From: Chloroflexota bacterium
GTDB lineage: Bacteria; Chloroflexota; Dehalococcoidia; UBA2979
Direction: 5' to 3'
DNA length: 38,642 nucleotides
NCBI GenBank assembly: GCA_947479915.1
Contig: CANKAU010000020.1
Location: 1 to 38,642, forward strand
The notes below the pieces were generated by a model that saw only the letters and a list, made by a program, of their open reading frames with translations, searched no databases and was not told the origin of the DNA. A program made the translations under genes and the position numbers. Below are positions 30,833 through 38,641 of the stretch, in pieces (position 1 is the stretch's first letter; each line of letters opens with the position of its first letter).

Positions 30833-30841
30833 CCGCCGAGG
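30820..30841 (+). terminator. Hairpin enclosing the cupin stop codon
   Basis: CCTCGGCG (30820-30827) and CGCCGAGG (30834-30841) form an 8-bp perfect stem with the loop AGTAAC, which contains the TAA at 30830-30832. It is the only hairpin between the convergent cupin and MmgE/PrpD genes. No U-tract follows. Confidence 0.5.
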
Positions 30842-30864
30842 CCCACGCGATGCGTTGAGTCGCC

Positions 30865-32268
30865 CTAGCCCGCGACCGCCGCGATCACCGGCTGCATCGA
30901 CGGCTGCTCGTCGAGGTTTCGGACGACCTCGACGAGCCGGTCGAAGGCCGGCTTGCCGCCGGGGTACCCGGGCATGCAGTCCTGCAGCCGCTCCACGAGC
31001 TGATCGAGGTTCCACTCCATGCGCGCGTACGGGTAGTGCCCGAAGAACGCGCGCCCGTCCGTCGTCTTGAGCGTCACGCTGGGCGAGAACATCGGGTGGC
31101 CCCACACGGGGATGATCTTCACGTGGTTCGCCATGAAGTCGACGATCGCGGGGTCGGTGTCGAGGTTGGTGCCCTCGGGCGCGAAGCTCTTGCCGCCAAC
31201 GACCGGGAAGCCGCCATACACCGCAGCGTTCGCGGCAAAGAACTTCGTGCGTCCGCCCTCGCCGGCACGCCGTGAGTCGGCGCGACCGAACGCCTCCTGG
31301 CTCGGGTACAGGTTCTCGATGTAATTCATCGACACCTCGACGACGTCGAGGTCGGCGGTCTGCAGGCCGTTCGCCTGCATCATCTCGACGATGAGGTCCA
31401 CGACGGGCTGGTTGTACCCGGCAGTCGCGATCATGCGGAACATGATCGTGAGTAGCTTGTACTCGGTGCCGAGGCCCGCGGTGACCGTCGCGAGGTCGAT
31501 CTCCATGTTGCCGCCGAAAGCGATCGCCACGTCACCCTTGTTCGTCCCGGCGAACGTCTTGTAGAAGCCCGACGGCCCCTCGATCGACGTCTCCGAGCCG
31601 ACGAGGCCGCCTCGACGGGCGATGAGCGCGGCGGCAGCGCCCTGCCGCGCGGCGTTCGGCTCGTGGATCGCGCTCGCACCACCGCCGGTGAGGATGCCGC
31701 CGGCGAGGTTCGCCGCGAAGTCGATCGCCGAGACGATCCCGTTCGCGTCGAGACCGAGCACCTTTGCCGCGACCACCGCGCCGCCCATCGTGGCGTAGAC
31801 CGGGCCGGGCCGGAACCCCTGCGCCGCCGTCGCTGGGATAAAGTCATCGCACAGACGCGTGAGGAACTCGTACCCCGCAGCGAGCGCGACGATGAGGTCC
31901 TTGCCGTTCTTGCCCTCCAACTCCGCGTTCACCAGCGCGACCGGGATCAGCGCGGGGCCGGGGTGCGTCAGCATCCGGTAGGAGTCGATGAGGCCCGAGG
32001 CCCACATGACCTCGGCGTTGGCGAACGCAGCGCCCAGACGCGTCGCTGACATGCCGTCGACGAGGACCGTTGCGCCGCCGGGGCGGGCCTCTTCGGACTT
32101 CGCGAGGGCGAACGCGGCCTTGCCGCGCGCAGTGACGGAGCCGAGCGGCGCGCTGGTGAGCGCCATGAGTGTGAGCGCCTTCACCTTGTCGACGACGGCG
32201 GGCGGCAGGTCCTCGTACTTCAGGGCCGCGGCCCACGTTGCGAACTGCCTGCTGATCGAGTCGGCCAT
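30865..32268 (-). CDS. MmgE/PrpD family protein
   Basis: A 467-residue protein of the MmgE/PrpD family, best known for 2-methylcitrate dehydratase, and also for iminodisuccinate epimerase and cis-aconitate decarboxylase. Visible traits are the helical N-terminus (ISRQFATWAAALKYEDLPPAVVDKVKALTLMALTSA), the GFRPGPVYATMGGAVVAAKVLGLD segment, and a lid-domain region with GHPMFSPSVTLKTTDGRAF. The substrate is unassigned; with an ICL/PEPM-type lyase and CoA-transferase nearby, short-chain dicarboxylate metabolism is plausible. The start at 32268 was chosen over the ATG at 32280 because GGAGG then lies five bases upstream. It is divergent from the epimerase gene. Confidence 0.9.
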   Translation of the reverse strand: MADSISRQFATWAAALKYEDLPPAVVDKVKALTLMALTSAPLGSVTARGKAAFALAKSEEARPGGATVLVDGMSATRLGAAFANAEVMWASGLIDSYRMLTHPGPALIPVALVNAELEGKNGKDLIVALAAGYEFLTRLCDDFIPATAAQGFRPGPVYATMGGAVVAAKVLGLDANGIVSAIDFAANLAGGILTGGGASAIHEPNAARQGAAAALIARRGGLVGSETSIEGPSGFYKTFAGTNKGDVAIAFGGNMEIDLATVTAGLGTEYKLLTIMFRMIATAGYNQPVVDLIVEMMQANGLQTADLDVVEVSMNYIENLYPSQEAFGRADSRRAGEGGRTKFFAANAAVYGGFPVVGGKSFAPEGTNLDTDPAIVDFMANHVKIIPVWGHPMFSPSVTLKTTDGRAFFGHYPYARMEWNLDQLVERLQDCMPGYPGGKPAFDRLVEVVRNLDEQPSMQPVIAAVAG

Positions 32269-32317
32269 CCCAGCCTCCATGTCTCCCTGCGCCACGACCC
32301 GATGCCGAGGCGCGCGG

Positions 32318-32323
32318 AGTATA
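32318..32323 (-). promoter_or_regulatory. TATACT -10 element for the MmgE/PrpD gene
   Basis: Minus-strand TATACT matches the -10 consensus at five of six positions and lies 49 bp before the start. No good -35 is visible at the normal distance. In the same divergent gap a plus-strand TATGCT (32406-32411) could serve the epimerase gene. Confidence 0.35.
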
Positions 32324-32475
32324 GGCGCGTGGAGCCAGTTCCGTGACGGCCGGGTTCGCGCACCCGACCCCGAACGCCACCCGCCCACGTGGACGCGCAG
32401 ACGCGTATGCTCGCGGCGCTTCAGGCGGGCCGGCGGCAGGCGCCCGCACCGCCGAAGCGCACCGGGGGGAATGCG

Positions 32476-33489
32476 ATGAAGGTCCTGGTCACCGGGGGGT
32501 CGCGGTTCAACGGCCTCGCGATCGTCGAAGAGCTGGCCGCCCACGGGCACCAGGTCACCACGTTCAACCGCGGCGTCACGCCCGTGGAGTTCCCTCGCGG
32601 CGTGCGGCAGCTGCACGGCGACCGTCACGACCACGAGGCGCTGCGCGCGACGTTCCGCGACGAGGAGTTCGACGCGGTGATCGACACCAGCGCGTACCTG
32701 CTCCCGGACGTGGAGAGCATGGTGGAGATCTTCAAGGGCCGCATCGGGCACTATGTGTTCATCTCGTCGGCCGCCTCGTACGCGCCGCCGACGATCTCGC
32801 CGATCAGCGAGGAGTCCCCGTTCAACATGAGCGAGGACGCGAAGAACTCCTACGGTCGCAACAAGGCGATCTGCGAGATGTACCTGCTGAAGCAGCACCG
32901 CGAGCACGGGTTCCCCTCGTCCAGCATCAAGCTGCCGACGGTGCTGGGCCCGCGCAACAACCAGAAGCAGCGCGAGGCGCTGATGTTCTACCGCGTGCTG
33001 CAGGGACGCCCGGTGATCATCCCGGGCGATGGCTCCGTGCTGAGCCACCCGAGCTACGTTTTCGACCAGGCGAAGTCGATCCGGATGATGCTGCTGAACC
33101 CGCGCACGTTCGGGCAGGGCTACAACGTGGGCATGACGCATTACTACACGGACGAATGGTTCGTGGACACGATCGCGGAGATCGCGGGCGTCACCCCGAC
33201 GAAGGTGCACATGCCGCACGACTTCACCGCCGAGGTCTACGCGACGTTCCCGTACCAGATCATGCCGCGACACGGCGTCGGGCTGGTGCCGTGGTACAAG
33301 AGCTCGCTGTTCGACACGCGCAAGCTCGAGGATCACATCGGCTACCGCCAGGAGCACACGCTGACCGCGGCGCTGGACGAGACGTTCCAGTGGATGAAGC
33401 GCACCGGGCTGGACCAGAGCTTCGAGTGGGAGTGGCAGCACGAGGACGCGCTCCTCGAGCGCCTCAAGGGAATGCCGGGGGTGCACTGA
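32476..33489 (+). CDS. NAD-dependent epimerase/dehydratase family (extended SDR) protein
   Basis: A 337-residue extended short-chain dehydrogenase. The nucleotide loop is TGGSRFNG (6-13), and the catalytic pair Y126 and K130 lies in SYGRNKAICEMY, after the serine strand YVFISSAASY. The C-terminal substrate domain includes RPVIIPGDGSVLSHPSYVFDQAKSI, like the isoflavone-reductase/CSP41-like nucleotide-sugar epimerase branch. Its natural substrate may be a sugar nucleotide or another small metabolite; the sequence cannot decide. ATG at 32476 follows GGGGGGAATGCG. The stop overlaps the next start (TGATG), so translation of the DUF3500 protein is probably coupled to it. Confidence 0.9.
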   Translation: MKVLVTGGSRFNGLAIVEELAAHGHQVTTFNRGVTPVEFPRGVRQLHGDRHDHEALRATFRDEEFDAVIDTSAYLLPDVESMVEIFKGRIGHYVFISSAASYAPPTISPISEESPFNMSEDAKNSYGRNKAICEMYLLKQHREHGFPSSSIKLPTVLGPRNNQKQREALMFYRVLQGRPVIIPGDGSVLSHPSYVFDQAKSIRMMLLNPRTFGQGYNVGMTHYYTDEWFVDTIAEIAGVTPTKVHMPHDFTAEVYATFPYQIMPRHGVGLVPWYKSSLFDTRKLEDHIGYRQEHTLTAALDETFQWMKRTGLDQSFEWEWQHEDALLERLKGMPGVH

Positions 33490-34601
33490 TGACGACGACC
33501 GACACGCTGCAGGCGCGGATGGCGCAGCAGGCGATGACCGTCCTCGACATGCTGGACACGGATCAGCGTGCGAAGGTCCAGTACGCGTCGGTCGACGATC
33601 CCGAGCGGGAGTTCGTGTTCTACACGCCCACCGATCACGGCGGGCTGCGCATGCAGCACATGACCTCGCCGCAGCATCGCGAGGTGTTGCGCCTCGTCGC
33701 GAGCGGACTGAGCGCCGGCGGCTTCGTCACGACCGCGATGATCATGGCGATGGAGAACATCCTCGACGCGACCGAAGGCTGGATCTGGCCGCTGCGCGAC
33801 AACGGCATGCGCATCCGCGACTCGCTGGCGTACGCGCTGTCGATCTTCGGCGACCCGTCCGGCAGCGCCCCGTGGGGGTGGCGCTTCGGCGGACACCACG
33901 TGTCGCTGAACTACCTCGTGACGCCGCAGGGCGTGCGCTCGCTGCCGTCGTTCTTCGGCACGGACCGCGCGATCACGCCGGCGACCGGCGCGAACGTGAT
34001 GCGCCCGCTCGCAGCCGAGGAGGACCTGGGCCGCGCGCTGATCCACCTGCTGACGCCGGAGCAGCGACGCATCGCCGTGCTCTCGCCGGTGGCCCCGCCG
34101 GACCTCGTGACCTCGAACCGCCCGCGGGTATCGGACGGCGACCGGCCGCGGTCGTTCGCGGAGATCTGGCGCGGCGGCGCGACCATGAACCCGAACCAGG
34201 CGGGCTTCCGCCAGCTCGTCGAATACCTCGGACTGACCGAGGAGCACCTCGCGCTGACCGAGTACACGACCGCGCCGAAGGGACTGCCGTTCACGCAGAT
34301 GACCTCGCCGCAGCAGGACGCCACACGTGCGCTGCTGGGCCAGTACATCGCGCGCATGCCGGACGAGGTCATCGTCGACGAGACGGCCCGCCTCGACGCT
34401 GCCCTCGCGTCGCTCCACTTCGCGTGGGCCGGGGGCATCGAGGCAGGTGAGCCGCACTACTACCGCGTGCAGGGCGAGACGTTGCTGGTGGAGTACGACA
34501 ACACGCAGAGCCGCGCGAACCACATCCACACCGTGTGGCGCGACCCGCGCACCGACTTCGGGCGCGACATCCTCGCGGAGCACTACGCGCAGGCGCACTA
34601 A
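33489..34601 (+). CDS. DUF3500 domain protein
   Basis: A 370-residue protein of the uncharacterised DUF3500 family. It has no signal peptide or membrane helix. Conserved-looking blocks are MQHMTSPQHREVLRL (about 55-69), WGWRFGGHHVSLNY (about 129-142) and NHIHTVWRDPRTDFGRD (about 344-360). The first block is echoed by FTQMTSPQQDATRALL (about 268-283), suggesting an internal duplication. Histidine pairs at 136-137 and 345/347 could bind a metal. The start overlaps the epimerase stop as TGATG, implying a fixed functional partnership. It is followed by a 38-bp perfect palindrome terminator. No enzymatic role is established for the family to my knowledge. Confidence 0.88.
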   Translation: MTTTDTLQARMAQQAMTVLDMLDTDQRAKVQYASVDDPEREFVFYTPTDHGGLRMQHMTSPQHREVLRLVASGLSAGGFVTTAMIMAMENILDATEGWIWPLRDNGMRIRDSLAYALSIFGDPSGSAPWGWRFGGHHVSLNYLVTPQGVRSLPSFFGTDRAITPATGANVMRPLAAEEDLGRALIHLLTPEQRRIAVLSPVAPPDLVTSNRPRVSDGDRPRSFAEIWRGGATMNPNQAGFRQLVEYLGLTEEHLALTEYTTAPKGLPFTQMTSPQQDATRALLGQYIARMPDEVIVDETARLDAALASLHFAWAGGIEAGEPHYYRVQGETLLVEYDNTQSRANHIHTVWRDPRTDFGRDILAEHYAQAH

Positions 34602-34619
34602 CCGTCGACCCGCGCTGAC

Positions 34620-34657
34620 ACGAAACGGGCCTCGACGATCGTCGAGGCCCGTTTCGT
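34620..34657. terminator. Perfect 38-bp palindrome, bidirectional terminator
   Basis: Two exact 19-base half-sites (ACGAAACGGGCCTCGACGA and its complement) meet at 34638/34639. As RNA it makes a stem of about 17 bp with a small GATC loop, and has A/T-rich ends (ACGAAA and TTTCGT) that give a short U-run in both directions. It lies between the convergent DUF3500 and alpha-hydroxyacid oxidase genes. Confidence 0.85.
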
Positions 34658-34677
34658 CGTGTCGAGGCGTGCGTGCG

Positions 34678-35754
34678 CTACAGGATGCGCCCCACGGGCA
34701 TGTTCACCCAGCTGCTCATCTCGTGCGGCGGCGTGACCGGTTCCGCCCGCGTGACGACACGCGGCGTGACCTGATCGAGGCTCGTGAGCCCCGCGAGGCC
34801 CATCGCGCAGATCAGCTCGTCCTCGAGGATCTCCAGCATCCGCACGATGCCCTCGGCCCCGGCGGCCGCGAGGCCCCAGCCCTGCAGCCGCCCGAGCGCG
34901 ACAGCGTCCGCACCGAGCGCGATCGCCTTCAGGATGTCGCTGCCGCGCTGGACGCCGCCGTCCACGATGATCCTGGCGCGGCCCTGTACGGCATCGACGA
35001 CCTCGGGCAACGTCTCCATGCTGCCGAGGCCGTGGTCGATCTGGCGCCCGCCGTGGTTGGACACCCAGATCGCGTCCACGCCGTGCTGCACCGCGATCTC
35101 GGCATCCTCGGCGGTCTGAACGCCCTTCAGCAGGAACGGCAGCCCGCCGATCTCGCGGATCATGTCCATCGTGTCCCACGTTAGCGAGGCGCGGTGATCG
35201 CGGTCCGTCATCGACGGGGCCGAAGCGCGCACGTAGCGGGTGAGCATCGGCCGCTCCCGGCGGCTGTAGTGCGCAACGTCCACGGTGAGCGCGAGCGCGT
35301 CGTAGCCCGCCTGCTTCACGCGGCCGAGGATCTCGCGCGTCCAGTCCATGTCACCGTTCACGTAGAGCTGGAAGATCTTCGGGGCCTTGCTGGCGGCAGC
35401 CGTTACCTCCAGCGCTGGCTCCGTGACAGAACTCACCGTCTGCACGGTGCCGAACTGCTCGGCCGCCTTCGCGCCCTCGGCGGCCCCGCCCGCGTGCAGC
35501 GCCTGCATGCCGCCGATCGGCGCGAGGATCGCCGGGATGCGCAGGTGGTGCCCCAGGAACGTTGTCGACGGATCGACGTGCGACACGTCCACGAGGACGC
35601 GCGGGCGGAAGGCGATGCGGTCGAACGCCTGCCGATTGCGGCGCAGCGTGGTCTCCGACTCGGAGCCCCCGACCAGGTAGTCCCACGCCCCTTGGTGCAG
35701 GCGGCGGCGGGCCTCCTGGATGATCTCCTCGTTGCTCACGACATCTAGAGCCAT
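34678..35754 (-). CDS. FMN-dependent alpha-hydroxy acid oxidase/dehydrogenase
   Basis: A 358-residue TIM-barrel flavoenzyme of the lactate/glycolate oxidase family. Expected residues are present: Y26 (AWDYLVGGS), Y131 (FQLYVN), K210 (LLKGV), the base H234 and R237 in VSNHGGRQ, and the phosphate site DGGVQRGSDILKAIALGADAVALGR. It oxidises an L-2-hydroxy acid to the 2-keto acid; whether the acceptor is oxygen or a quinone is not evident. ATG at 35754 follows GGAGGGAGGCCCGG. It is the third gene of a minus-strand operon with the quinone oxidoreductase (37 bp upstream) and SDR. Confidence 0.93.
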   Translation of the reverse strand: MALDVVSNEEIIQEARRRLHQGAWDYLVGGSESETTLRRNRQAFDRIAFRPRVLVDVSHVDPSTTFLGHHLRIPAILAPIGGMQALHAGGAAEGAKAAEQFGTVQTVSSVTEPALEVTAAASKAPKIFQLYVNGDMDWTREILGRVKQAGYDALALTVDVAHYSRRERPMLTRYVRASAPSMTDRDHRASLTWDTMDMIREIGGLPFLLKGVQTAEDAEIAVQHGVDAIWVSNHGGRQIDHGLGSMETLPEVVDAVQGRARIIVDGGVQRGSDILKAIALGADAVALGRLQGWGLAAAGAEGIVRMLEILEDELICAMGLAGLTSLDQVTPRVVTRAEPVTPPHEMSSWVNMPVGRIL

Positions 35755-35791
35755 CCGGGCCTCCCTCCGCCCACACCGGGCGCCTCGTGCC

Positions 35792-36754
35792 TTACGGGAC
35801 GAGGATCAGCTTGCCGATCGTCTCGCGCTGCTCGAGCGCCGCATGCGCCTTCGCCGCATCGGCGAGGGCGTACTCGCCGAAGATGCGCACCTTCAGGTCG
35901 CCGCTCGCCACCCAGCCGAACACGTCGCCCGAGCGCTGCAGCAGCGCCTCGCGCGTGGCGGTGTAGGTGCCGAGGTTGGCGCGCGTCAGGTACAGGCAGC
36001 CCTTCGCGTTCAGCAGGTTCGTGTCGATCGGGTCGGCCTCGCCGCTGGCGGATCCGTACTGCGCCATGACGCCGAGCGGGCGGATCGCGTCGAGGCCCTT
36101 CAGCAGCGTGGTCTTGCCGACGCTGTCGTAGATCACGTCGACACCGCGGCCGTTCGTGAGCGACTTCACCGCCTCGACGAAGTCCGTCGTCTCGTAGTTC
36201 ACGATCTCGTCCGCGCCGGCCTCGCGCGCCGCTGCCGCCTTGTCGTCACTGGACACCGTGCCGATCACTCGCGCGCCTCGACGCTTCGCGATCTGCGTCA
36301 GCAGGAGGCCGACACCGCCCGCAGCCGCGTGCACAAGGCATGTGTCGTTCGGGCCGAGGGCATACGTGGTGATGGCGAGGTAGTGAGCGGTCATGCCCTG
36401 CAACAGCACCGCCGCTGCGGTCTTCGTCGACAGTCCGTCCGGCACCGGCAGCAGTCGCGCAACGGGGACGACCTGCTTCTCGGCGTACGCGCCGGGAGCG
36501 CCGTTGTACGCGACACGGTCGCCCACCTTGAACCCGGACACGTCCGGACCGAGCGCCTCGATGGTACCGGCCGCCTCCTGACCGAGGATCGACGGGAATG
36601 TCCCGCGCCCGCGGCGGCTGTAGACGTCAGCGAAGTTGATGCCGGCCGCTTCGACCTTCACCAGCACCTGCCCGGCACCGGGCGTCGGCTCCTCGACGTC
36701 GACGTACTCGAGGACCTCCGGGCCGCCCGGGGTGTTCATGCGAATGGCCTTCAT
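35792..36754 (-). CDS. NADPH:quinone oxidoreductase (zinc-independent MDR)
   Basis: A 320-residue quinone oxidoreductase of the Qor type. It opens MKAIRMNTPGGPEVLEYVDV and has GINFADVYSRRG, PSILGQEAAGTI, the nucleotide loop HAAAGGVGLLLTQIAK and the NADP-binding strand region GTVSSDDKAAAAREAGAD. It ends in the family's LEQRETIGKLILVP. It lacks structural zinc cysteines. The enzyme transfers electrons from NADPH to quinones or enones. ATG at 36754 follows AAGGAGACAGACG. It is the middle gene of the three-gene minus-strand operon, 48 bp after the SDR and 37 bp before the FMN oxidase. Confidence 0.93.
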   Translation of the reverse strand: MKAIRMNTPGGPEVLEYVDVEEPTPGAGQVLVKVEAAGINFADVYSRRGRGTFPSILGQEAAGTIEALGPDVSGFKVGDRVAYNGAPGAYAEKQVVPVARLLPVPDGLSTKTAAAVLLQGMTAHYLAITTYALGPNDTCLVHAAAGGVGLLLTQIAKRRGARVIGTVSSDDKAAAAREAGADEIVNYETTDFVEAVKSLTNGRGVDVIYDSVGKTTLLKGLDAIRPLGVMAQYGSASGEADPIDTNLLNAKGCLYLTRANLGTYTATREALLQRSGDVFGWVASGDLKVRIFGEYALADAAKAHAALEQRETIGKLILVP

Positions 36755-36802
36755 CGTCTGTCTCCTTCGATGCGTTGCGTGATGTACGGTTCCGAGTGGT
36801 TG

Positions 36803-37594
36803 CTAGGACGCGATCGAGCGACCGCCATCGAGGGCGATCGTCTGGCCGGTGATGTACCAGGCAGCGTCCGACGCGAGGAACGCGGCCAGGAGCCCCACGT
36901 CGCGCATACGGCCGAGGCGGCCCAGCGGCACGCGCGGCGCACCAGCGCGCTCACGCTCCTCGTACTGCTCGGGCGTGACCTGCTCGGGGTCGGTGAACTG
37001 ACCGGGGGCGATCGCGTTGGCGCGCACGCGGTACGGCGCCCACTCCTGCGCGAGGACTTCGGTCATCCGCGTGAGACCGGCCTTCGAAGCGGCGTAGGCC
37101 GCCTGGTTCGCGGCAGCGCGGATCGCGGCGATGCCGGAGACGTTGATCGCACACCCGGAGCCTTGTGCGAGGAGGTGCGGCGCGAAGACGTGCGAGCCGA
37201 CGTAGGCCTGCGTGAGGTTGATGTCCACGACGCGGTGCCAGTCCGCCTCGCTCATCACGCGCGCCTTGCCGTCCGGCGTCGCCGCCACCGCGCCGCCGAT
37301 CGAGTCGCCCACACAGTTCACGAGGACATCGAGGCCGCCGAGCGCCTCGATCGCTGCGTCGGCGATCGCCTGCATCGAGTCGACGCTCGTGCCGTCCGCG
37401 GCGAAGCCGAAGCCCCGGCGGCCCAGCGCGCGCACCTCCTCGGCGACCTTGTCGGCGTTCGGCTGGCCGAGGCTGGTGACCGCGACATCCGCGCCCGCCT
37501 CCGCCATCACCAGCGCGATGCCCTTGCCAATGCCGCGTCCGGCGCCGGTGACCAGGACGCGCCGCCCGGTCAGATCGAAGTCGGCCAGTGCCAC
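36803..37594 (-). CDS. SDR family oxidoreductase
   Basis: A 263-residue classical short-chain dehydrogenase. It has TGAGRGIG (16-23), the catalytic S153, Y167 and K171 (YAASK), and C-terminal DGGRSIAS. The usual NNAG reads NCVG (93-96), a change seen in some SDR branches. The insertion TPDGKARVMSEADW makes the substrate side slightly longer than FabG. It oxidises or reduces a hydroxyl/keto group using NAD(P). The GTG at 37594 follows CGAGGGGGAACT. As the first gene of the SDR-Qor-FMN oxidase operon it may act on the same compound. A TAGCAT (plus 37652-37657) could be its -10 box. Confidence 0.93.
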   Translation of the reverse strand: MALADFDLTGRRVLVTGAGRGIGKGIALVMAEAGADVAVTSLGQPNADKVAEEVRALGRRGFGFAADGTSVDSMQAIADAAIEALGGLDVLVNCVGDSIGGAVAATPDGKARVMSEADWHRVVDINLTQAYVGSHVFAPHLLAQGSGCAINVSGIAAIRAAANQAAYAASKAGLTRMTEVLAQEWAPYRVRANAIAPGQFTDPEQVTPEQYEERERAGAPRVPLGRLGRMRDVGLLAAFLASDAAWYITGQTIALDGGRSIAS

Positions 37595-37710
37595 AGTTCC
37601 CCCTCGGATGGTCGTGTGTGTCGTCGGGCAGGCGTGCCCGCGCGCCGCGGAATGCTACTCCAACGCCCGGACGCGTGCGCGACCGCTCGCACGGTCGGCC
37701 AGACACCTGT

Positions 37711-37742
37711 CGCTCGGCCATCCGAGCGTTTCCACAGGAAAC
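37711..37742. repeat. Two adjacent inverted repeats in a divergent gap
   Basis: CGCTCGG/CCGAGCG (37711-37728, CCAT loop) is followed directly by GTTTCC-ACA-GGAAAC (37728-37742). They lie between the minus-strand SDR operon and the plus-strand small membrane gene. The first could be a hairpin and the second an operator. The rest of this 239-bp gap shows no clear promoter. Confidence 0.45.
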
Positions 37743-37833
37743 CGATACGGGTGAGCCGCTCTCGTGCTGAGTCGGCGACGGCGCTTCTGTGACGATGCAC
37801 TCCTCGAACACAGCGCCGAGAGTGGAGAGTCAC

Positions 37834-38001
37834 GTGAGCACGATCCTGGTCATCCTGTTGGTGTTACTGCTGCTGGGCGGTGGCGGCGGCTACTACGGCT
37901 ACGGGCGGTATGGCGGGGCGGGGCTGGGCGGCGTGCTCGGCCTCGTGGTCGTCGTGCTGCTCGTGCTCTGGCTGCTCGGCCTTCTCGGAACGCGCGTCTA
38001 G
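37834..38001 (+). CDS. Tiny glycine-rich two-helix membrane protein (DUF3309-like)
   Basis: A 55-residue protein: hydrophobic helix STILVILLVLLLLG, a Gly/Tyr-rich turn (GGGGYYGYGRYGGAG), then a second helix LGGVLGLVVVVLLVLWLLGLL. This matches the small DUF3309-type membrane proteins found in many bacteria, whose function is unknown. The frame could open 15 codons earlier, but the GTG at 37834 is preceded by GTGGAGAGTCAC and begins the family-like STIL sequence, so the shorter form is preferred. Confidence 0.7.
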   Translation: MSTILVILLVLLLLGGGGGYYGYGRYGGAGLGGVLGLVVVVLLVLWLLGLLGTRV

Positions 38002-38059
38002 CGCGCAACGAGCGGGCTGGGACGGTGTGCCGGATGCCGACGACATGCGGCGCATCGTT

Positions 38060-38641
38060 CTAGGCGGTGCGGAGCCTCGAGGATACGACGCTCGCGATCG
38101 CGCAGGTCACGAGCACGATGCTCCCGGCGAGCGCGAATGCCGCCGATACAGAGGTGGCGTCCGCGAGCGCGCCGAGCGTGAGCGGCCCGACGATCCAGCC
38201 GAAGCCGATCGCGACGTTCCAGGAGCCGAGCGCGCGCCCTCGCAGCGCATCGGGGACGCTCTGCTGCAGGAGGATCCACTCCAGCGCGTCGATGAGCGCG
38301 GCGCAGCAGCCGATGCCCGACGCGGCGAGCAACGACACGAGGTACCAAGGCGCGGATCCCACCACGATCATCAGCGCACCAAAGCCACCGAAGACGCACA
38401 GGAATACGATGCCGAGCCGCAGGCGGTCGGAATACGTCGCGAGGAACAGCAGTCCGATCACGCCGCCGACCGAGGTCGCGGCGTTCAGCCCACCGAGGCC
38501 CGTGGGGCCGACGTGCACAACGCGCTGCGCGATCGCGGGCACCAGCGCGAAGAACGAGTAGCCGAACACTTCGACGACCACCATCATCCCCAGCAGGATC
38601 GCGGCCAGCGGAACGCGGCCGACCACCTGCAGCCCGCGGAT
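38060..38641 (-). CDS. MFS transporter, C-terminal part (cut by window edge)
   Basis: About 190 C-terminal residues of a major facilitator; the frame stays open to the end of the window, so the start lies outside. About six hydrophobic segments are visible, with the mid-protein entry VPLAAILLGMMVVVEVFGYSFFALVPAIA, the conserved loop ATYSDRLRLGIVF and the later DALRGRALGSWNVAIGFGWIVGPLTLGALAD. The pattern resembles EntS/MFS_3 exporters like the one at 3618. Its cargo is unknown. It is convergent with the small membrane gene, 58 bp apart, with no clear terminator. Confidence 0.85.
   Translation of the reverse strand: MRGLQVVGRVPLAAILLGMMVVVEVFGYSFFALVPAIAQRVVHVGPTGLGGLNAATSVGGVIGLLFLATYSDRLRLGIVFLCVFGGFGALMIVVGSAPWYLVSLLAASGIGCCAALIDALEWILLQQSVPDALRGRALGSWNVAIGFGWIVGPLTLGALADATSVSAAFALAGSIVLVTCAIASVVSSRLRTA

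Noticed and set aside
32269-33486. Possible 400-residue extension of the MmgE/PrpD protein.
   Set aside because: It is antisense to the epimerase gene and unlike the family; the start at 32268 has GGAGG at the right distance.
35720-37792. A plus-strand open frame of about 690 codons across the SDR-Qor-FMN oxidase operon.
   Set aside because: Spans three real minus-strand genes and their spacers; composition is that of an antisense shadow.
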